Positions 22,291-33,325 of a stretch of 64,000 bases of DNA are shown piece after piece (the first letter of the stretch is position 1; every line of letters starts with the position of its first letter). The stretch is from Acanthosepion pharaonis (lineage: Eukaryota > Mollusca > Cephalopoda > Sepiida > Sepiidae), in assembly GCA_903632075.3 (NCBI GenBank), contig CAHIKZ030002090.1, positions 2,475,001-2,539,000 of the forward strand, written 5' to 3'. Position numbers and translations under genes: made by a program. The notes below the pieces were generated by a model. It saw nothing but the letters and a program-made list of their open reading frames with translations. It did not search any database and was not told the DNA's origin.

Positions 22291-23492
22291 TGGCAGAGTA
22301 TAGGAAAGTTACTGCTGCTGCTAGTGATGATGGCGATGACATATAAGTATGGCAGAGTATAGGAAAGTTACTGCTGCTGCTAGTGATGATGGCGATGACA
22401 TATAAGCATGGCAGAGTATAGGAAAGTTACTGCTGATGCTAGTGATGATGGCGATGATATATAAGTATGGCAGAGTATAGGAAAGTTACTGCTGCTGCTA
22501 GTGATGATGACGATGATATATAAGTATGGCGGAGTATAGGAAAGTTACTGCTGCTGCTAGTGATGATGACGATGATATATAAGTATGGCAGAGTATAGGA
22601 AAGTTAATGCTGCTGCTAGTGATGATGACGATGTCATATAAGTATGGCAGAGTATAGGAAAGTTACTGCTGCTGCTAGTGATGATGGCGATGACATATAA
22701 GTATGGCAGAGTATAGGAAAGTTACTGCTGCTGCTAGTGATGATGGCGATGATATATAAGTATGGCAGAGTATAGGAAAGTTAATGCTGCTGCTAGTGAT
22801 GATGACGATGACATATAAGTATGGCAGAGTATAGGAAAGTTACTGCTGCTGCTAGTGATGATGACGATGATATATAAATATGGCAGAGTATAGGAAAGTT
22901 ACTGCTGCTGCTAGTGATGATGGCGATGATATATAAATATGGCAGAGTATAGGAAAGTTACTGCTGCTGCTAGTGATGATGACGATGACATATAAGTATG
23001 GCAGAGTATAGGAAAAATACTGCTGCTGCTGGTGATGATGGCGATGATATATAAGTATGGCAGAGTATAGGAAAGTTACTGCTGCTGCTAGTGATGATGA
23101 CGATGACATATAAGTATGGCAGCGTATAGGAAAGTTAATGCTGCTTCTAGTGATGATGACGATGATATATAAGTATGGCAGAGAATAGGAAAGTTACTGC
23201 TGCTGCTAGTGATGATGACGATGATATATATGTATGGCAGAGTATAGGAAAGTTACTGCTGCTGCTAGTGATGATGACGATGGTATATAAATATGGCAGA
23301 GTATAGGAAAGTTACTGCTGCTGCTAGTGATGATGGCGATGATATATAAGTATGGCAGAGTATAGGAAAGTTACTGCTGCTGCTAGTGATGATGGCGATG
23401 ACATATAAGTATGGCAGAGTATAGGAAAGTTAATGCTGCTGCTAGTGATGATGACGATGACATATAAGTATGGCAGAGTATAGGAAAGTTAC
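22291..23492. repeat. 59-bp minisatellite, 20 complete units
   Basis: The word TGGCAGAGTATAGG starts at 22291, 22350 and so on to 23471. The span of 1180 bp equals exactly 20 x 59, so essentially no net length change has accumulated. A 21st unit breaks off after about 22 bp. Units differ only by substitutions (GGCGATGAC versus GACGATGAT; ACTGCTGCT versus AATGCTGCT at units 6, 9, 15 and 20). The inside of each unit is a (CTG)3 and (GATGAT) mixture. Because 59 is not a multiple of 3, any frame repeats every three units. The open frames here are consequences of the repeat. Confidence 0.95.
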
Positions 23493-23799
23493 GAACTTGA
23501 AATAGAATATAACATTTTTTAAAGAAAAAAATAAGATTAACAGAATTCAAAATAAAACTTGAATTCGACAAACAATACAACTGAAACAGGTGTTGATATT
23601 TCGCTGTACCTCTGATTGTTTATGAATTCAACGTAGATTTATTTGCCGGCGACATGATACTATGTCAAGCTTCTCATCAGCAAACGTGGTAAATCGAATC
23701 GAATCTTTAGAGCCGCCATTAAATGTCACTAGAACGTGATTATACTAATCAAATTCCAAGTAATTTTGGAGGAATGATTAATTTTGCAGGCAATTTTTG
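23493..23799. other. No gene seen
   Basis: AT-rich unique sequence. Confidence 0.5.
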
Positions 23800-23832
23800 T
23801 TTGATACTTAATGTGCATGGCAATTGCAAGAT

Positions 23833-23867
<35 letters not shown>

Positions 23868-24095
23868 GATAGTCTGTCTTTTTTTCTTGTTGTTTTTACT
23901 TTATGATATCCCTGCATAATTACAGAAATGTGACTGTTTGTTTTGTCTGTTTAACGGCATATCAGCTTCTAATGCCGACATTTCATTTTCTTGGGACCTT
24001 GGAAGTAATAAAAATATATGTTATTCTGCATTCACAACTGAATACATGGTAGATGATACTCCGATTTTTTGAATACACATGTTTGTGTGGACATA
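23800..24095 (+). repeat. Dispersed element E, copy 1
   Basis: It is near-identical in block order to 26130-26400: GCAATTGCAAGATTC, (TTTC)n, CCCTGCATAATTACAGAAATG, TTAACGGCATATCA, AAAATATATGTTATTCTGC and TGAATACATGGTAGA. The TTTAACGGCATATCA word is the head of element D, so E and D share part of their sequence. Confidence 0.7.
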
Positions 24096-24334
24096 ATTAC
24101 TATAGGCGGTGATATGTGTGTTTTGTGCTGAAATGTTGTTGAAATTATATTTTGGGATACAGTTTGGTTTATTTAAGAAATTGAAAGATTATTATCTGGA
24201 GTAATAATGTTATGGTCCAGGTTAGGACCAAGGAAGAACAACACGAACACAAGAGTAGAAATAACGAAGGTATATTACAGGAAATAATAATACAAGATGT
24301 GGAAGGTGTTAGTATGACTGTCAGTCTGGTTTGG

Positions 24335-24600
24335 AGTGAACTACTATCGGCTCGACTTGATTCGGTATCTAGCCACCCCTCCACGAGGGTTGCATGTGGC
24401 ACAAGGCCGAGTTTAACGTGGGTTTCCCGAGCCCGTAGAAACTATAAAAACAGAATCGGGTTGGTCAACCTCACCGAACGATGCTCTGCCCTTCGGCGGA
24501 GCCTCGTCCGGGTTCCTCTCTGCTCAGAGGCAGAGAGTTCGACCGTCAAGCTGAGAAACTCGGCTTGATTCGTCCCTCTCTGTTGAGAGGCGTAGTATAC
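24335..24600. repeat. GC-rich patch, relative of 22000-22290
   Basis: It shares the CACGAGG...GGCACAAGGCCGAGTTTAACGTG and CTCTGCCCTTCGG blocks with 22000-22290. The CACAAGGCC part also occurs in SINE family C. A frame is open through it (24212-24568), but no motif is seen. Confidence 0.45.
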
Positions 24601-24649
24601 TTAGTGTTAGGAAGAGTTCATTCTGTAGTTATAGGTAAGGAAAGAAAGA

Positions 24650-25005
24650 ATTCTTTCATGTTGGTTGTTTTGGTCACTGTGTTTAGCGGCATATCAACAC
24701 CTCTATGGGTCATTTAATGCGGAAATCTAAATAATTTGAACGCAACTGCATGCCTTCAACAACAGGTAAAAAAGTATTATTGGTCATTTTGCTATAAATA
24801 TGTATTTTTATACTTTCAAAGTGTTTTGTTTTTGTTTTTGTTTGGGGGTTCATTATTTGCCAATAGCTGGGACCCTAACAGGTGCTGCCACCACAGATCA
24901 GGGTGGACCTGGGAACAATAGCAATTACCAGGTTGTTCCACTCTCCTAAAAATTCCCAATCTCCTGATCTTGCTGCCGGATGTAGTTTATCGTCATACGC
25001 GGGAC
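24650..25005 (+). mobile_element. Dispersed element D
   Basis: Plus-strand copy: TTTAGCGGCATATCAACACC head, no internal array, then GGGACCCTAACAGGTGCT, ATCAGGGTGGACCTGGGAAC and GTAGTTTATCGTCATACGCG. Confidence 0.7.
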
Positions 25006-25104
25006 GAACATAAATGTGACATCAACTGAAGTCATTCTAATAGCACAATTCTTGAATCCCTAGTAAAAGGTTCTTTCTTTCTTTTCAATAGCATCTGCCC
25101 GATT

Positions 25105-25240
25105 ATTACGGTGATTTTGTAGCTTAGATGCGGCACAAGACTAAAAGAACGGAGCACCCCATGAGAATTAAACTCGCTATTCAGTCATAATTGTTCTAGC
25201 GAGATATACTTGCTAACCATTACACCAAATCACGGCGTGC
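25105..25240 (-). mobile_element. SINE family C
   Basis: Minus-strand copy with GGCACAAGACTAAAAGAACG, GAGAATTAAACTCGC (B-box region) and TGCTAACCATTACACC (A-box region). Confidence 0.65.
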
Positions 25241-25254
25241 CAAATGATTTTCTA

Positions 25255-25375
25255 AGTATAGCTTAGATGTAGCACAAACCCAAAATTATGGTCCACTAAA
25301 TCAGGATTGAACTCTCTTGTCAGTGGTAAATGATCTTGCAAGAGAGGCTTGTTTATTATTACACCACGCAGAGAA
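25255..25375 (-). mobile_element. SINE family C, second copy in tandem
   Basis: AGCTTAGATGTAGCACAA repeats the start of the previous copy 130 bp later. It is followed by GGATTGAACTCTC and TATTACACCACG. This gives two head-to-tail copies. A third partial copy (GAGACAAGCTTGTTAACCAC) lies at 25590-25620. Confidence 0.6.
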
Positions 25376-25385
25376 CATCTGAGTT

Positions 25386-25607
25386 TCAAAGCGTGAGTAT
25401 CACATTCTCCAGGCTCTCTTTCCTCATTATGTATCCCAGCTGCCTCTTCCTTATGTTAAATATAAGTCTCCTCTTTGTTTGCATCCTCTCTAAGACTTCA
25501 TCGTTGCTCACATGCTCGGTCCATAATATCCTTAGAATCCTTCTGCAGAACCACATCTCTGTCGCCACGAGTCTTTTTTGCTCTAGAGAGACAAGCTTGT
25601 TAACCAC
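25386..25607 (-). pseudogene. RTE-type LINE C-terminal fragment
   Basis: A 73-codon frame contains ATEMWFCRRILRILWTEHVS, VLERMQTKRRL and YIMRKESLENVI. These are the ordered C-terminal motifs of endonuclease-reverse transcriptase elements: the MWFYRRMLRIPWT block, the KR-rich block and GHIMRKEGLE. The upstream palm domain is missing and a family C SINE scrap overlaps its 5' end. The same protein end is seen, more decayed, at 36983-37177 and 10455-10650. Confidence 0.8.
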
Positions 25608-25899
25608 TGCACCCCGTCAAGTGCCTTTGCATGATTATTATAAAAACAATTGTCAAAATGGCATGTCTTGAATGTCGTACAAAATCTTTCTTTTCTATTC
25701 GTCCGTCCTCTTTTCCACATTTTTTTTCCTTTCTGATGTGGACCCAAAGTTGGAACCACGGAAGGAAAACACGGATTAGAGATAAGAAAGATATATTAAA
25801 CAAAAAGGTTACAAAGATAGTGTAAGTGTAAGCGGAGCTTACTATGAGCTAGTGTCCAATATTGGTAGTCGTACGCGGCTGATGCTACGGTATTAGAAT
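25608..25899. other. No gene seen
   Basis: Nothing recognised. Confidence 0.4.
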
Positions 25900-25900
25900 A

Positions 25901-25934
<34 letters not shown>

Positions 25935-25951
25935 TTCTTTCTCTCTCCCGC
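25900..25951. repeat. (CT)n microsatellite
   Basis: Interrupted (CT)n/(TTTC) tract. Confidence 0.9.
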
Positions 25952-26049
25952 TACTCTTTCCTCCTCTTCTCCTAGAGTGTTATATCGTATACTTTATATA
26001 GTCCTGAAAGAGTCCATGTTGTAGGTATGTTACGGTCTCACAACACTTT

Positions 26050-26053
26050 CTTT

Positions 26054-26101
<48 letters not shown>

Positions 26102-26400
26102 TCCGTTTATCCTTCTTTCCTTTTTTCAATGTGCAGGGCAATTGCAAGATTCTTTCTTTCTTTCTTTTTTTCTGAAAGTCAGTCTTTTTCCTGTTGTTGT
26201 TGTTTTCACTATATTGTGATCTCCCTGCATAATTACAGAAATGTGACTGTTTCTTTTGTCTGTGTAACGGCATATCAACTTCTTATGGGTCATTTAATGT
26301 CTTGAGAGCTTAGAAGTAATAAAAATATATGTTATTCTGCTTTCACAGTTGAATACATGGTAGACGATACTCAGCTTTTGCGAATACACATATTTGTATT
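26050..26400 (+). repeat. (TTTC)n and dispersed element E, copy 2
   Basis: A (TTTC)n run at 26053-26104 precedes an element E copy (26130-26400), which matches 23800-24095 block for block, including its own inner (TTTC)n. Confidence 0.7.
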
Positions 26401-27639
26401 TGAAAAAAGAAAGAAGGAAAGAAGGTAAGAAAATTCTTTCTTTCTTTCTTTCGTTTTGATGGTCTGTTCATCATAATAGGTGCCTTTAGTAATATACGAA
26501 AACATCTTTCTTTTTTCTATTCTATTCATCTCTCTTCCTTCGCCTTCTTTCTTTTTCGTGATCTCTGTATCATAATGTTAATATCTTTAATGGCTTACAA
26601 AAGCTTCTTTCTTTTCTAGTCTTCTCTCCTGCTCCCCCTCTCTCCCTCACACATACACACACACTCACATACACACACACTTACCTTCTTATGATATATC
26701 TGTTTGATTGTATAAATATCGTGGCAATAGAAGCCGTCCTAATGGCACCAAGACTTGAATCGTTTAAAATGTTTCTTATTGTTGTTGTTGTTGTTCTATG
26801 AATTTCTAGATTTCCCGCCTTTCTTTATTTCGTTTTTCGTCCCTTCCTTCTTGAACAAATCAAATTCATTTGTGAAAAAGAAAGAAAGAAATCTTAACTT
26901 CCTTGATACCAATACAGACCCCCAAACTTCAAGTAATGTATTTAGTAGCAGAAAAACCAGTGATAAAGTCGGTAATAAATGATTTCATTTTACTTCAAAG
27001 CTTTGCACCTACTTAATTTAAATTACTTATTAGTACAAGTTTCTCCTTTGCGGACAGCTCGGGAAAACCTTGTCTCCCTAGCAACAACACGCCTCTCTCT
27101 TTCACAATAATCAGGAAGAAACAACCTCTATTCAGCAACAAGAACAGCAACTCAATTTAAAAAGCATCAGGTCCGATGTGTTGTTGGTTAAATCTAATCG
27201 CTGAATATGGTAAGTTCTCGATTTCAGAAAAAGATCTATTTTAATTTGAAACCTATTGCTTAACATACATCCTTCAAAAAATGCAAATATATTTAACTGA
27301 CGGAGCTTATTAACAAGATTTGCTTTTTATTGTCATATACTGAGATAGCAGGATGCTTAAACACCCGGCTTTAGGTAAAACAGTTTAGCATTAAGTCGGA
27401 CGATTCATCTTGTCTGACCTCTGCTACCTGGAAATATATATTGAGTCATTATTTTTTACAACTATTTCTAAAACAATAAAATAATATCTTGGTGCAAAAC
27501 AATAAGCTACAGCTTGAAGTGGGGAATTTACTTTATCAACTCAAATAATTGACACAATGAATACATAGGAGAAACATCAAGGAATTTAAATAAAAATCAT
27601 ATGAACACGAAAGAACATTTTACAAAACAACAAATTCAA
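26401..27639. other. No gene seen
   Basis: Contains short (TTTC)n, (CA)n (26647-26685) and (TTG)n (26779-26793) tracts; otherwise nothing recognised. Confidence 0.5.
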
Positions 27640-27745
27640 TGCATAAAATACTCTCCAAAAGTAGTCCAACCATAATTTTTATTACAAAATGCTACTTGAA
27701 TTAAAACAGAAAGCAGTTTACTAAGGCGAAAGTGTGTGTGTGTGC
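27640..27745 (+). repeat. Dispersed repeat G, copy 2
   Basis: AAAATGCTACTTGAATTAAAA and ACTAAGGCGAAAGTGTG match repeat G at 15700-15840. This copy runs into (TG)n-(TA)n. Confidence 0.5.
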
Positions 27746-27902
27746 GTATATATATATATATATATTAAATGGATTTAGTCCGAAAATAATGACTGATGAG
27801 GATATTTACATAACTCTTGGGCAGAAATTGGACCATAAATTTGAGAGAATTAAAATAAAAATAAATAGACATAAAATGCCTAGATTACATATATAGATTA
27901 TA

Positions 27903-28123
27903 TATATGAAGAAATATGGTTTTAACGTGTGTTATATTTATGAGATAAAGTACCCAATATCAGAAATAGAGATTCATGCTAGGCGCAATCGACCTGACGA
28001 TTGCGCCGAGCATGAAACAGCCTGTCGCCTCTGAGTGTTGACTTCAATGTTCACTTTTATATTTATACATACGCTCTATCTCTGATATTGAGCGCTTTAT
28101 CCCATAAATATAGCACATCTTAA

Positions 28124-28130
<7 letters not shown>
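27903..28130 (+). mobile_element. Penelope-like element pseudo-LTR, palindromic
   Basis: Arms 27903-27971 and 28075-28130 are inverted copies (ATATTTATGAGATAAAG... versus ...CTTTATCCCATAAATAT). An inner hairpin at 27976-28014 pairs CATGCTAGGCGCAATCG with CGATTGCGCCGAGCATG. The same sequence recurs at the far end of this element (30003-30066), and as stand-alone copies at 31288-31450 and 58857-59012. Inverted or partly inverted pseudo-LTRs are typical of Penelope-like elements. Confidence 0.75.
27990..28040 (+). ncRNA. Hammerhead-ribozyme-like motif
   Basis: The order CTGACGA (27994-28000), short hairpin TGC/GCA, GAAAC (28014-28018), three-base-pair stem ACA/TGT, and GTC (28024-28026) matches the conserved hammerhead core and cleavage triplet. 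Stem III is very short, as described for the hammerheads of Penelope-like elements. Stem I keeps only its first pair here and stem II starts with a U-U mismatch, so activity of this copy is doubtful. Confidence 0.5.

Positions 28131-28191
<61 letters not shown>
28125..28191. repeat. (TA)n microsatellite
   Basis: Pure (TA)n between the pseudo-LTR and the coding remnant. Confidence 0.95.
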
Positions 28192-28195
<4 letters not shown>

Positions 28196-29165
28196 GAAAA
28201 GCAGTAATAAAGATTTTCAAAAATAACGGATTCGACATAGACATAAAAAAACTAAACAAAACGAAGTAGATTACCTAGATGTTACCGTCAACCTAAGTAA
28301 AGACACATATAAACCATACAAAAAAAAACAATGATAAACCACTGTATATACATACATCTTCCAATCACCCTTCAGTAATCAAACAGATACCAAAATCGAT
28401 TATCATCAGGCTTTCCAAAAATTCTTACAATGAAAACATATTTACCGAAGCTTAGAAGGACTACGAAAAAGCCGTAACAGATAACGCCAACACTCACATA
28501 CTCAACACAGAGCACAAAAATGTCCAACAGGAAGAGAGATATCATATAGTTCAACCTACCGTACAGCAAAAACGTAAAAACAAACGTAGGTAAAATATTC
28601 TTCAAACTCTTAAACAAACACTTCCCGGAATCAAGCACTACAGAAATATTCAGCAAAATACAGTAAAAATCAGCTACAGTTGCAACGAGAACATGGCACA
28701 AATGATAAAAATGCACAACAGGAAAACTATCAACAAACCACCCGAAAAATTAAACCCACAAGCGTGTAACTGCATGATAAAGAATGAATTTCCCTTAAAG
28801 GTAATTGCTTACAAAACAACGTAATATGCCAAGCCACGGTAAAAGAACGAAATAATGAAAAAAATATGCATAGGAGTAACTGAAGCACCCTGGAAACAAA
28901 GAAACTATCCACACAAAACATGTTTCACAAATAGTAAATATGCGAAAGTATATCTGAGAAATTAAAAGCAAAACGGAAATCACACCAAAAATAGGGAAAT
29001 AAGGAAAAGATAATCATCCTACAACAATTGATCCAAAACATGCAAACTTTGCTTGGAAGAAAAATGGCTATTATTACCTTCACAGATCAAAATAAACTAC
29101 TAAATAAACGATCTCAACTCATCTCAAGCATGAAAACGAAGCTTTACTACGTTACTTAAAAAAAA
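28190..29165 (+). pseudogene. Penelope-like element protein, C-terminal half
   Basis: Reading the plus strand with several frame changes gives KVDYLDVTVNLSKDTYKPYK, KPLYIHTSSNHPSVIKQIPK, ISYSCNENMAQMI, NCMIKNEFPLKGNCL and then ICIGVTEAPWKQRN (the last from 28864). The first block is the end of the reverse transcriptase (FLDVTFNL-type). The last is a GIY-YIG-like endonuclease start, followed near 29030 by CKLCLEEKWLL, the cysteine motif at the end of the protein. The RT catalytic YVDD part and everything upstream are missing. Stops and frameshifts make it dead. The elements insert through target-primed reverse transcription using the GIY-YIG nuclease. It lies between two copies of the same pseudo-LTR. 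Confidence 0.75.
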
Positions 29166-29990
29166 AAACTGAAAAGAATAAATAAAAATAAACAAAATAA
29201 TAAAAAAACAAGTAAAATAAATTAATCCAAGCAAATAATAAACACATTAACGAACCACTCCCGTTAGAATAGACGGAAAAGAATAAATAAAAATAAATAA
29301 GAAAAACGAGTAAAAATAATCAATTCAAATAAATAAATAAATAAAGTAAATAACAAACAAATGAACAAACAAATACCGCCAAAATAACAGTTACAAAAAT
29401 CCAAAACTTGGACGAAAAAATAGCTACAACTGCTATATAAACTATCAAAAGCACAAAAAATACGACGTTACTTAAGAATCGAGAATAAGTAAAAATATTC
29501 AAATTAAAAAATAAATAAATAAAAACAAGTAAAATAAATTAATACAAATAAATAAATAAACAAACAAATTAACAAAACGCTCCCGCTAAAATAACCATTA
29601 GAATAAATACAAATAAATAAGCAAAAACACGTAAAAATAATCAATCCAAATAAATAAATAAAATAATAAAAAAAATTTAAAAAATGCACCCGCCAAGATA
29701 ACAGTTGGAATAGACTGCAGCAATCAATCCAAAAGTGGACCGAAAATAGCTTTAATTAGCTTCCCAAGAAAAACTATTAAATAACTGATTTAAAACTTTT
29801 TACTATGTTACTAAAACAATGAAAGCCAAAAAGAATAAATAAATATATAAAATAAAAATAACAATAATAAAAATAAAAATAAAATGATTTAACCCAATTA
29901 AAATATAAATAAACCACTCCCGGCAAAAAAAGCAGTCAGAATAGACTACCCAAAATGCACCACTGACCCGTATGTACAAATAGTCGAGAA
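29020..29990 (+). repeat. Tandem triplication of the PLE 3' end
   Basis: The block ATCCAAAAC(A/T)TG...GAAAAATGGCTA, which codes the protein's end, plus its A-rich tail returns at about 29030, 29395 and 29725, spaced about 365 and 330 bp. The A-rich part itself contains smaller repeats. The word CC(A/G)C(T/C)CCCG(C/T)(T/C)A(A/G)AATA recurs at 29254, 29368, 29578, 29686 and 29914, giving a period near 110 bp. It looks like successive duplication of the element's 3' terminus. Confidence 0.6.
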
Positions 29991-30002
29991 AAAACCTAAC
30001 AC

Positions 30003-30544
<542 letters not shown>

Positions 30545-30754
30545 CTAACTATATATCTATCTATGTATCTACTTATCTATCTATATATTTATAGATATAT
30601 ATAGATATATACACACCCAGACATATATATATCTATATATATATATATATATATATATCAAGTACAATATAAGATGGTATATTGTAAAGGAGGCTGTAAA
30701 CATCCGCGCTTAAAAGGTGCAATCAAAAGAAAGCGCTGAATGCAAAATTCCTAA
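30545..30754. other. No gene seen; short TA/TATC tracts
   Basis: Degenerate (TATC)n and (TA)n to about 30660; nothing else recognised. Confidence 0.5.
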
Positions 30755-30940
30755 AAGCAGGAATCTAACTTGTATCCTACACGGAACCGTCATATAGCCT
30801 GATGTTAAATTTGTAGTATAAAAGCAGTAATTCTACCTTGCAATCCGGACGCTTCCTCTGTAACTAAATGGTATAGCACGTCATGTAGGATACAGATTCG
30901 ATTCCAGTTCGAAGAAAAATTGCAGTTCATCTGATACATA
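30755..30940. mobile_element. Two inverted SINE family B heads
   Basis: At 30768-30815 the minus strand shows the tRNA-like tail and anticodon region (GGCTATATGACGGTTCCGTG on that strand). At 30857-30925 the plus strand shows TTCCTCTGTAACTAAATGGT and GGATACAGATTCGATTCC. The two partial copies are head to head. Confidence 0.6.
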
Positions 30941-31262
30941 TTCTAGAGATTAAAAGCTATTTTTTGAATACATGAAATGTCATTAATATTATTTGCAATG
31001 TTACAATCTGGACATCATTTTAAACATGATGACCTTAACCATTATCAGTTTATCATTTCGACTTGTAAATTTCTTTCATTTTAAATACACTTGCTTTTTA
31101 TCGAATATTTACTCATGTTGTCAGTCCATGGTACTTAGCAAACAGCGAAAAATGGTAAGAGATGAATAAATGATATTATATGACCTCACATCTTTGCTTG
31201 TGGTAAATCCTGATCAAGTGCATCTGCTGTTCTTACTGTTTCAACAATTTTCTGCAATTCTA
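30941..31262. other. No gene seen
   Basis: AT-rich; nothing recognised. Confidence 0.5.
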
Positions 31263-31287
31263 ACACACACACACACACACACACACA
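31263..31287. repeat. (CA)n microsatellite
   Basis: Short pure CA tract at the left border of the solo pseudo-LTR. Confidence 0.9.
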
Positions 31288-31440
31288 TGCTATATTTATG
31301 GGATAAAGTGCTCAATATCAGAGATAGAGCGTGTGAATATAAAAGTGAACATAGAAGTCAACACTTAGAGGCGACAGTCAGGCCACGATTGCATATAGCA
31401 TGAAACAGACTGTCGCCTCTAAGTGTTGACTTTATGTTCA

Positions 31441-31450
<10 letters not shown>
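31288..31450 (+). mobile_element. Solo PLE pseudo-LTR with near-perfect hairpin
   Basis: Arms 31337-31378 and 31409-31449 (42 and 41 bp) are reverse complements except for one small difference (ATAGAAGTC versus ATAAAGTC). The 30-base loop holds the hammerhead-like GAAAC (31402-31406), followed by ACTGTC (GTC 31412-31414). The CTGACGA box has lost two bases (GGCCACGATTGC), so this copy of the ribozyme motif is broken. Confidence 0.75.
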
Positions 31451-31495
<45 letters not shown>

Positions 31496-31500
31496 TATAT
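31445..31500. repeat. (TA)n microsatellite
   Basis: Pure (TA)n directly after the solo pseudo-LTR. Confidence 0.95.
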
Positions 31501-31596
31501 ATTGGACGTTCTTATTTTTTGTAGCTTTCCTAGTAACTAATGCATTTGAATGGCAAGTTAATTGTGTAAACAATACATACGTTGTTAGAAATATTG

Positions 31597-31646
31597 CTGT
31601 TATTATTATTATTATTTGTAATAATAATAATAATAATAATAATAAT
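31597..31646. repeat. (ATT)n / (AAT)n mirrored triplets
   Basis: (TTA)n at 31599-31616 is followed after GTAA by (TAA)n to 31646. The two runs are complementary and could pair. Confidence 0.9.
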
Positions 31647-32408
31647 CTCCTTCCCTTCCCTCCATTAGAATCTCTGACGCTCAACCTCTCGAGAGCAACT
31701 CTCTGCGGCTTCTCGGTCTCACGTCGACTGCTGACCTGAGATGGAATAAATACATACATCGAGTCAATTGCCTCGTCCACTGCGAGGAAAGTTGGCTCCC
31801 TGAGCCGCGCCAGGAAGCTTTTCTCCCCGGGGTCGATCCTCCAGATCTACAAAACAACAATTCGCCCTTGCATGGAGTATTGCTGCCATATATGGTCTGG
31901 CGCCCCTTCTCTTTGCCTTGGCGTTCTTGATAGGCTCCAGAAGCGGATATGCAATATGGTTGGCCCTGCCCTGGCGTCTCGTCTACAGTCACTTTCTCAC
32001 AGACGCGCCGTCGCCTCCCTCTGTCTGTTCTACAAATACTTTCATGGAAATTGCTCCGAGGAGCTGCATTCGCTGGTTCCCAGACGTCATGAGTTCCAGC
32101 GCCTTACGAGGCTGGCATTCCGCTCTCACCCTTTCACTGTCGAAACTCCTAAATGTAGCCGTCTCTTCTACTCTAATAGCTTCATGTCTCGCACCTCTCG
32201 CCTGTGGAACTCTTTTCCCTTCTCCTGTTTCCCTGTGAGCTATAATCTCCAGCTATTCAAGTGTAATGTCAATCGACATCTCCAGTTGCCTTAATCTATC
32301 TACTACCCTCATCCTTTCTTCTATCACTCCTATCTGATCTTGCTATTTTTTGTAACCCCTTGCGTCCTAGTGGCTTCCCGCCTTGCTTGGGGTGAAATGC
32401 TTAAAAAA
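31640..32408 (+). pseudogene. Jockey/CR1-type LINE RT C-terminus
   Basis: Upstream of a frameshift near 31860 the plus strand reads ESNSLRLLGLTS and WNKYI, the segment after the RT palm. The 140-codon frame 31872-32294 then gives MEYCCHIWSGAP, LDRLQKRICNMVG, SLSHRRAVASLCLFYKYFHG and SRTSRLWNSFP, ending RHLQLP. This is the complete C-terminal region of the family. The 3' UTR ends with GCCTTGCTTGGGGTGAAATG and a short A run at 32402-32409. It is the best preserved 3' end of the family in the window. It is 5' truncated and adjoins a triplet repeat. Confidence 0.85.
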
Positions 32409-32605
32409 AAATTCCTGACGACCATGTTGTACATTTTTAGTTTGATGTAGTGGGTGACTAGTTTAAAAGGCAATATATGCCTTTGGAGAAAGGCATGAAC
32501 TCTTCTCTTCAATTACATCGACTCAGTTATTATTCTATTCGTCTAGCAAACCTCTTAACCACAAAACCCATCAGAATATCATGACAAGCTACTATTTTGA
32601 TAGCG

Positions 32606-32609
<4 letters not shown>

Positions 32610-32695
<86 letters not shown>
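32610..32695. repeat. (TA)n microsatellite
   Basis: About 84 bp of pure (TA)n. Confidence 0.95.
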
Positions 32696-32697
<2 letters not shown>

Positions 32698-33104
32698 ATT
32701 TAGCTATTGGGGTAAAATATCTATGTGCTAAGAAATTAACGACGTTTGTCTCAATCAATATATTAAAATATGCAAGACTGGATTAATTCTGCCTACTCTA
32801 TTTTTTCTATCTATATATTTACTTGATTTTGAATTATCAGCATTTTTCTTTACAGAGGGAGATATTTTTCTTAAGGCGTTACATACAGAATTCAGATTCG
32901 AGTTTTGTGAAAGGAAAACAAAATTGACTGGTGAAATTTATACCTGATTTTCTATGCGATATAACAAATCGATTTTTGCGTAAACACATTTACTTTCTTT
33001 GCACAAATATCATCTTGACTCTTTGCGGACTGGCATTCTAGAATTACACAGAAAAATCCTCCATTCTGAGCTTCTCAATGCAGATGTTCTGCATTACACA
33101 CAAA
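32696..33104. other. No gene seen
   Basis: AT-rich; nothing recognised. Confidence 0.5.
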
Positions 33105-33206
<102 letters not shown>

Positions 33207-33207
33207 C

Positions 33208-33325
33208 ATGAAATGGACAAAGTCCGACAATTATTTTAAGACATTTTTCATGTTTATACGTTCTTTTTATAGATACAAATATTTATAAATGTCTTAAAAT
33301 AATTGTCAGACTTTGTCTATTTCAT
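33208..33325. repeat. Inverted repeat, 38-bp arms
   Basis: Left arm 33208-33246 (ATGAAATGGACAAAGTCCGA...AAGACATTT) and right arm 33288-33325 are reverse complements with few mismatches. The 41-bp spacer between them ends in the GATACAAATATTTATA word also found in SINE B tails. The same arm sequence bounds the SINE B copies at 59860-60470. Confidence 0.8.

Noticed and set aside
22852..23109. Serine/histidine-rich repeat protein frame on the minus strand
   Set aside because: Pure consequence of the 59-bp array. The frame period of three units and the absence of any start or stop selection argue against a gene.
26027..26305. Phe/Ser-rich frame with possible signal peptide
   Set aside because: Generated by the (TTTC)n tract and element E.
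28372..28716. Hydrophobic 114-codon minus frame resembling a membrane protein
   Set aside because: It lies antisense to the Penelope-like coding remnant. The AT-rich antisense of lysine/asparagine codons gives Phe/Leu/Ile-rich translations.
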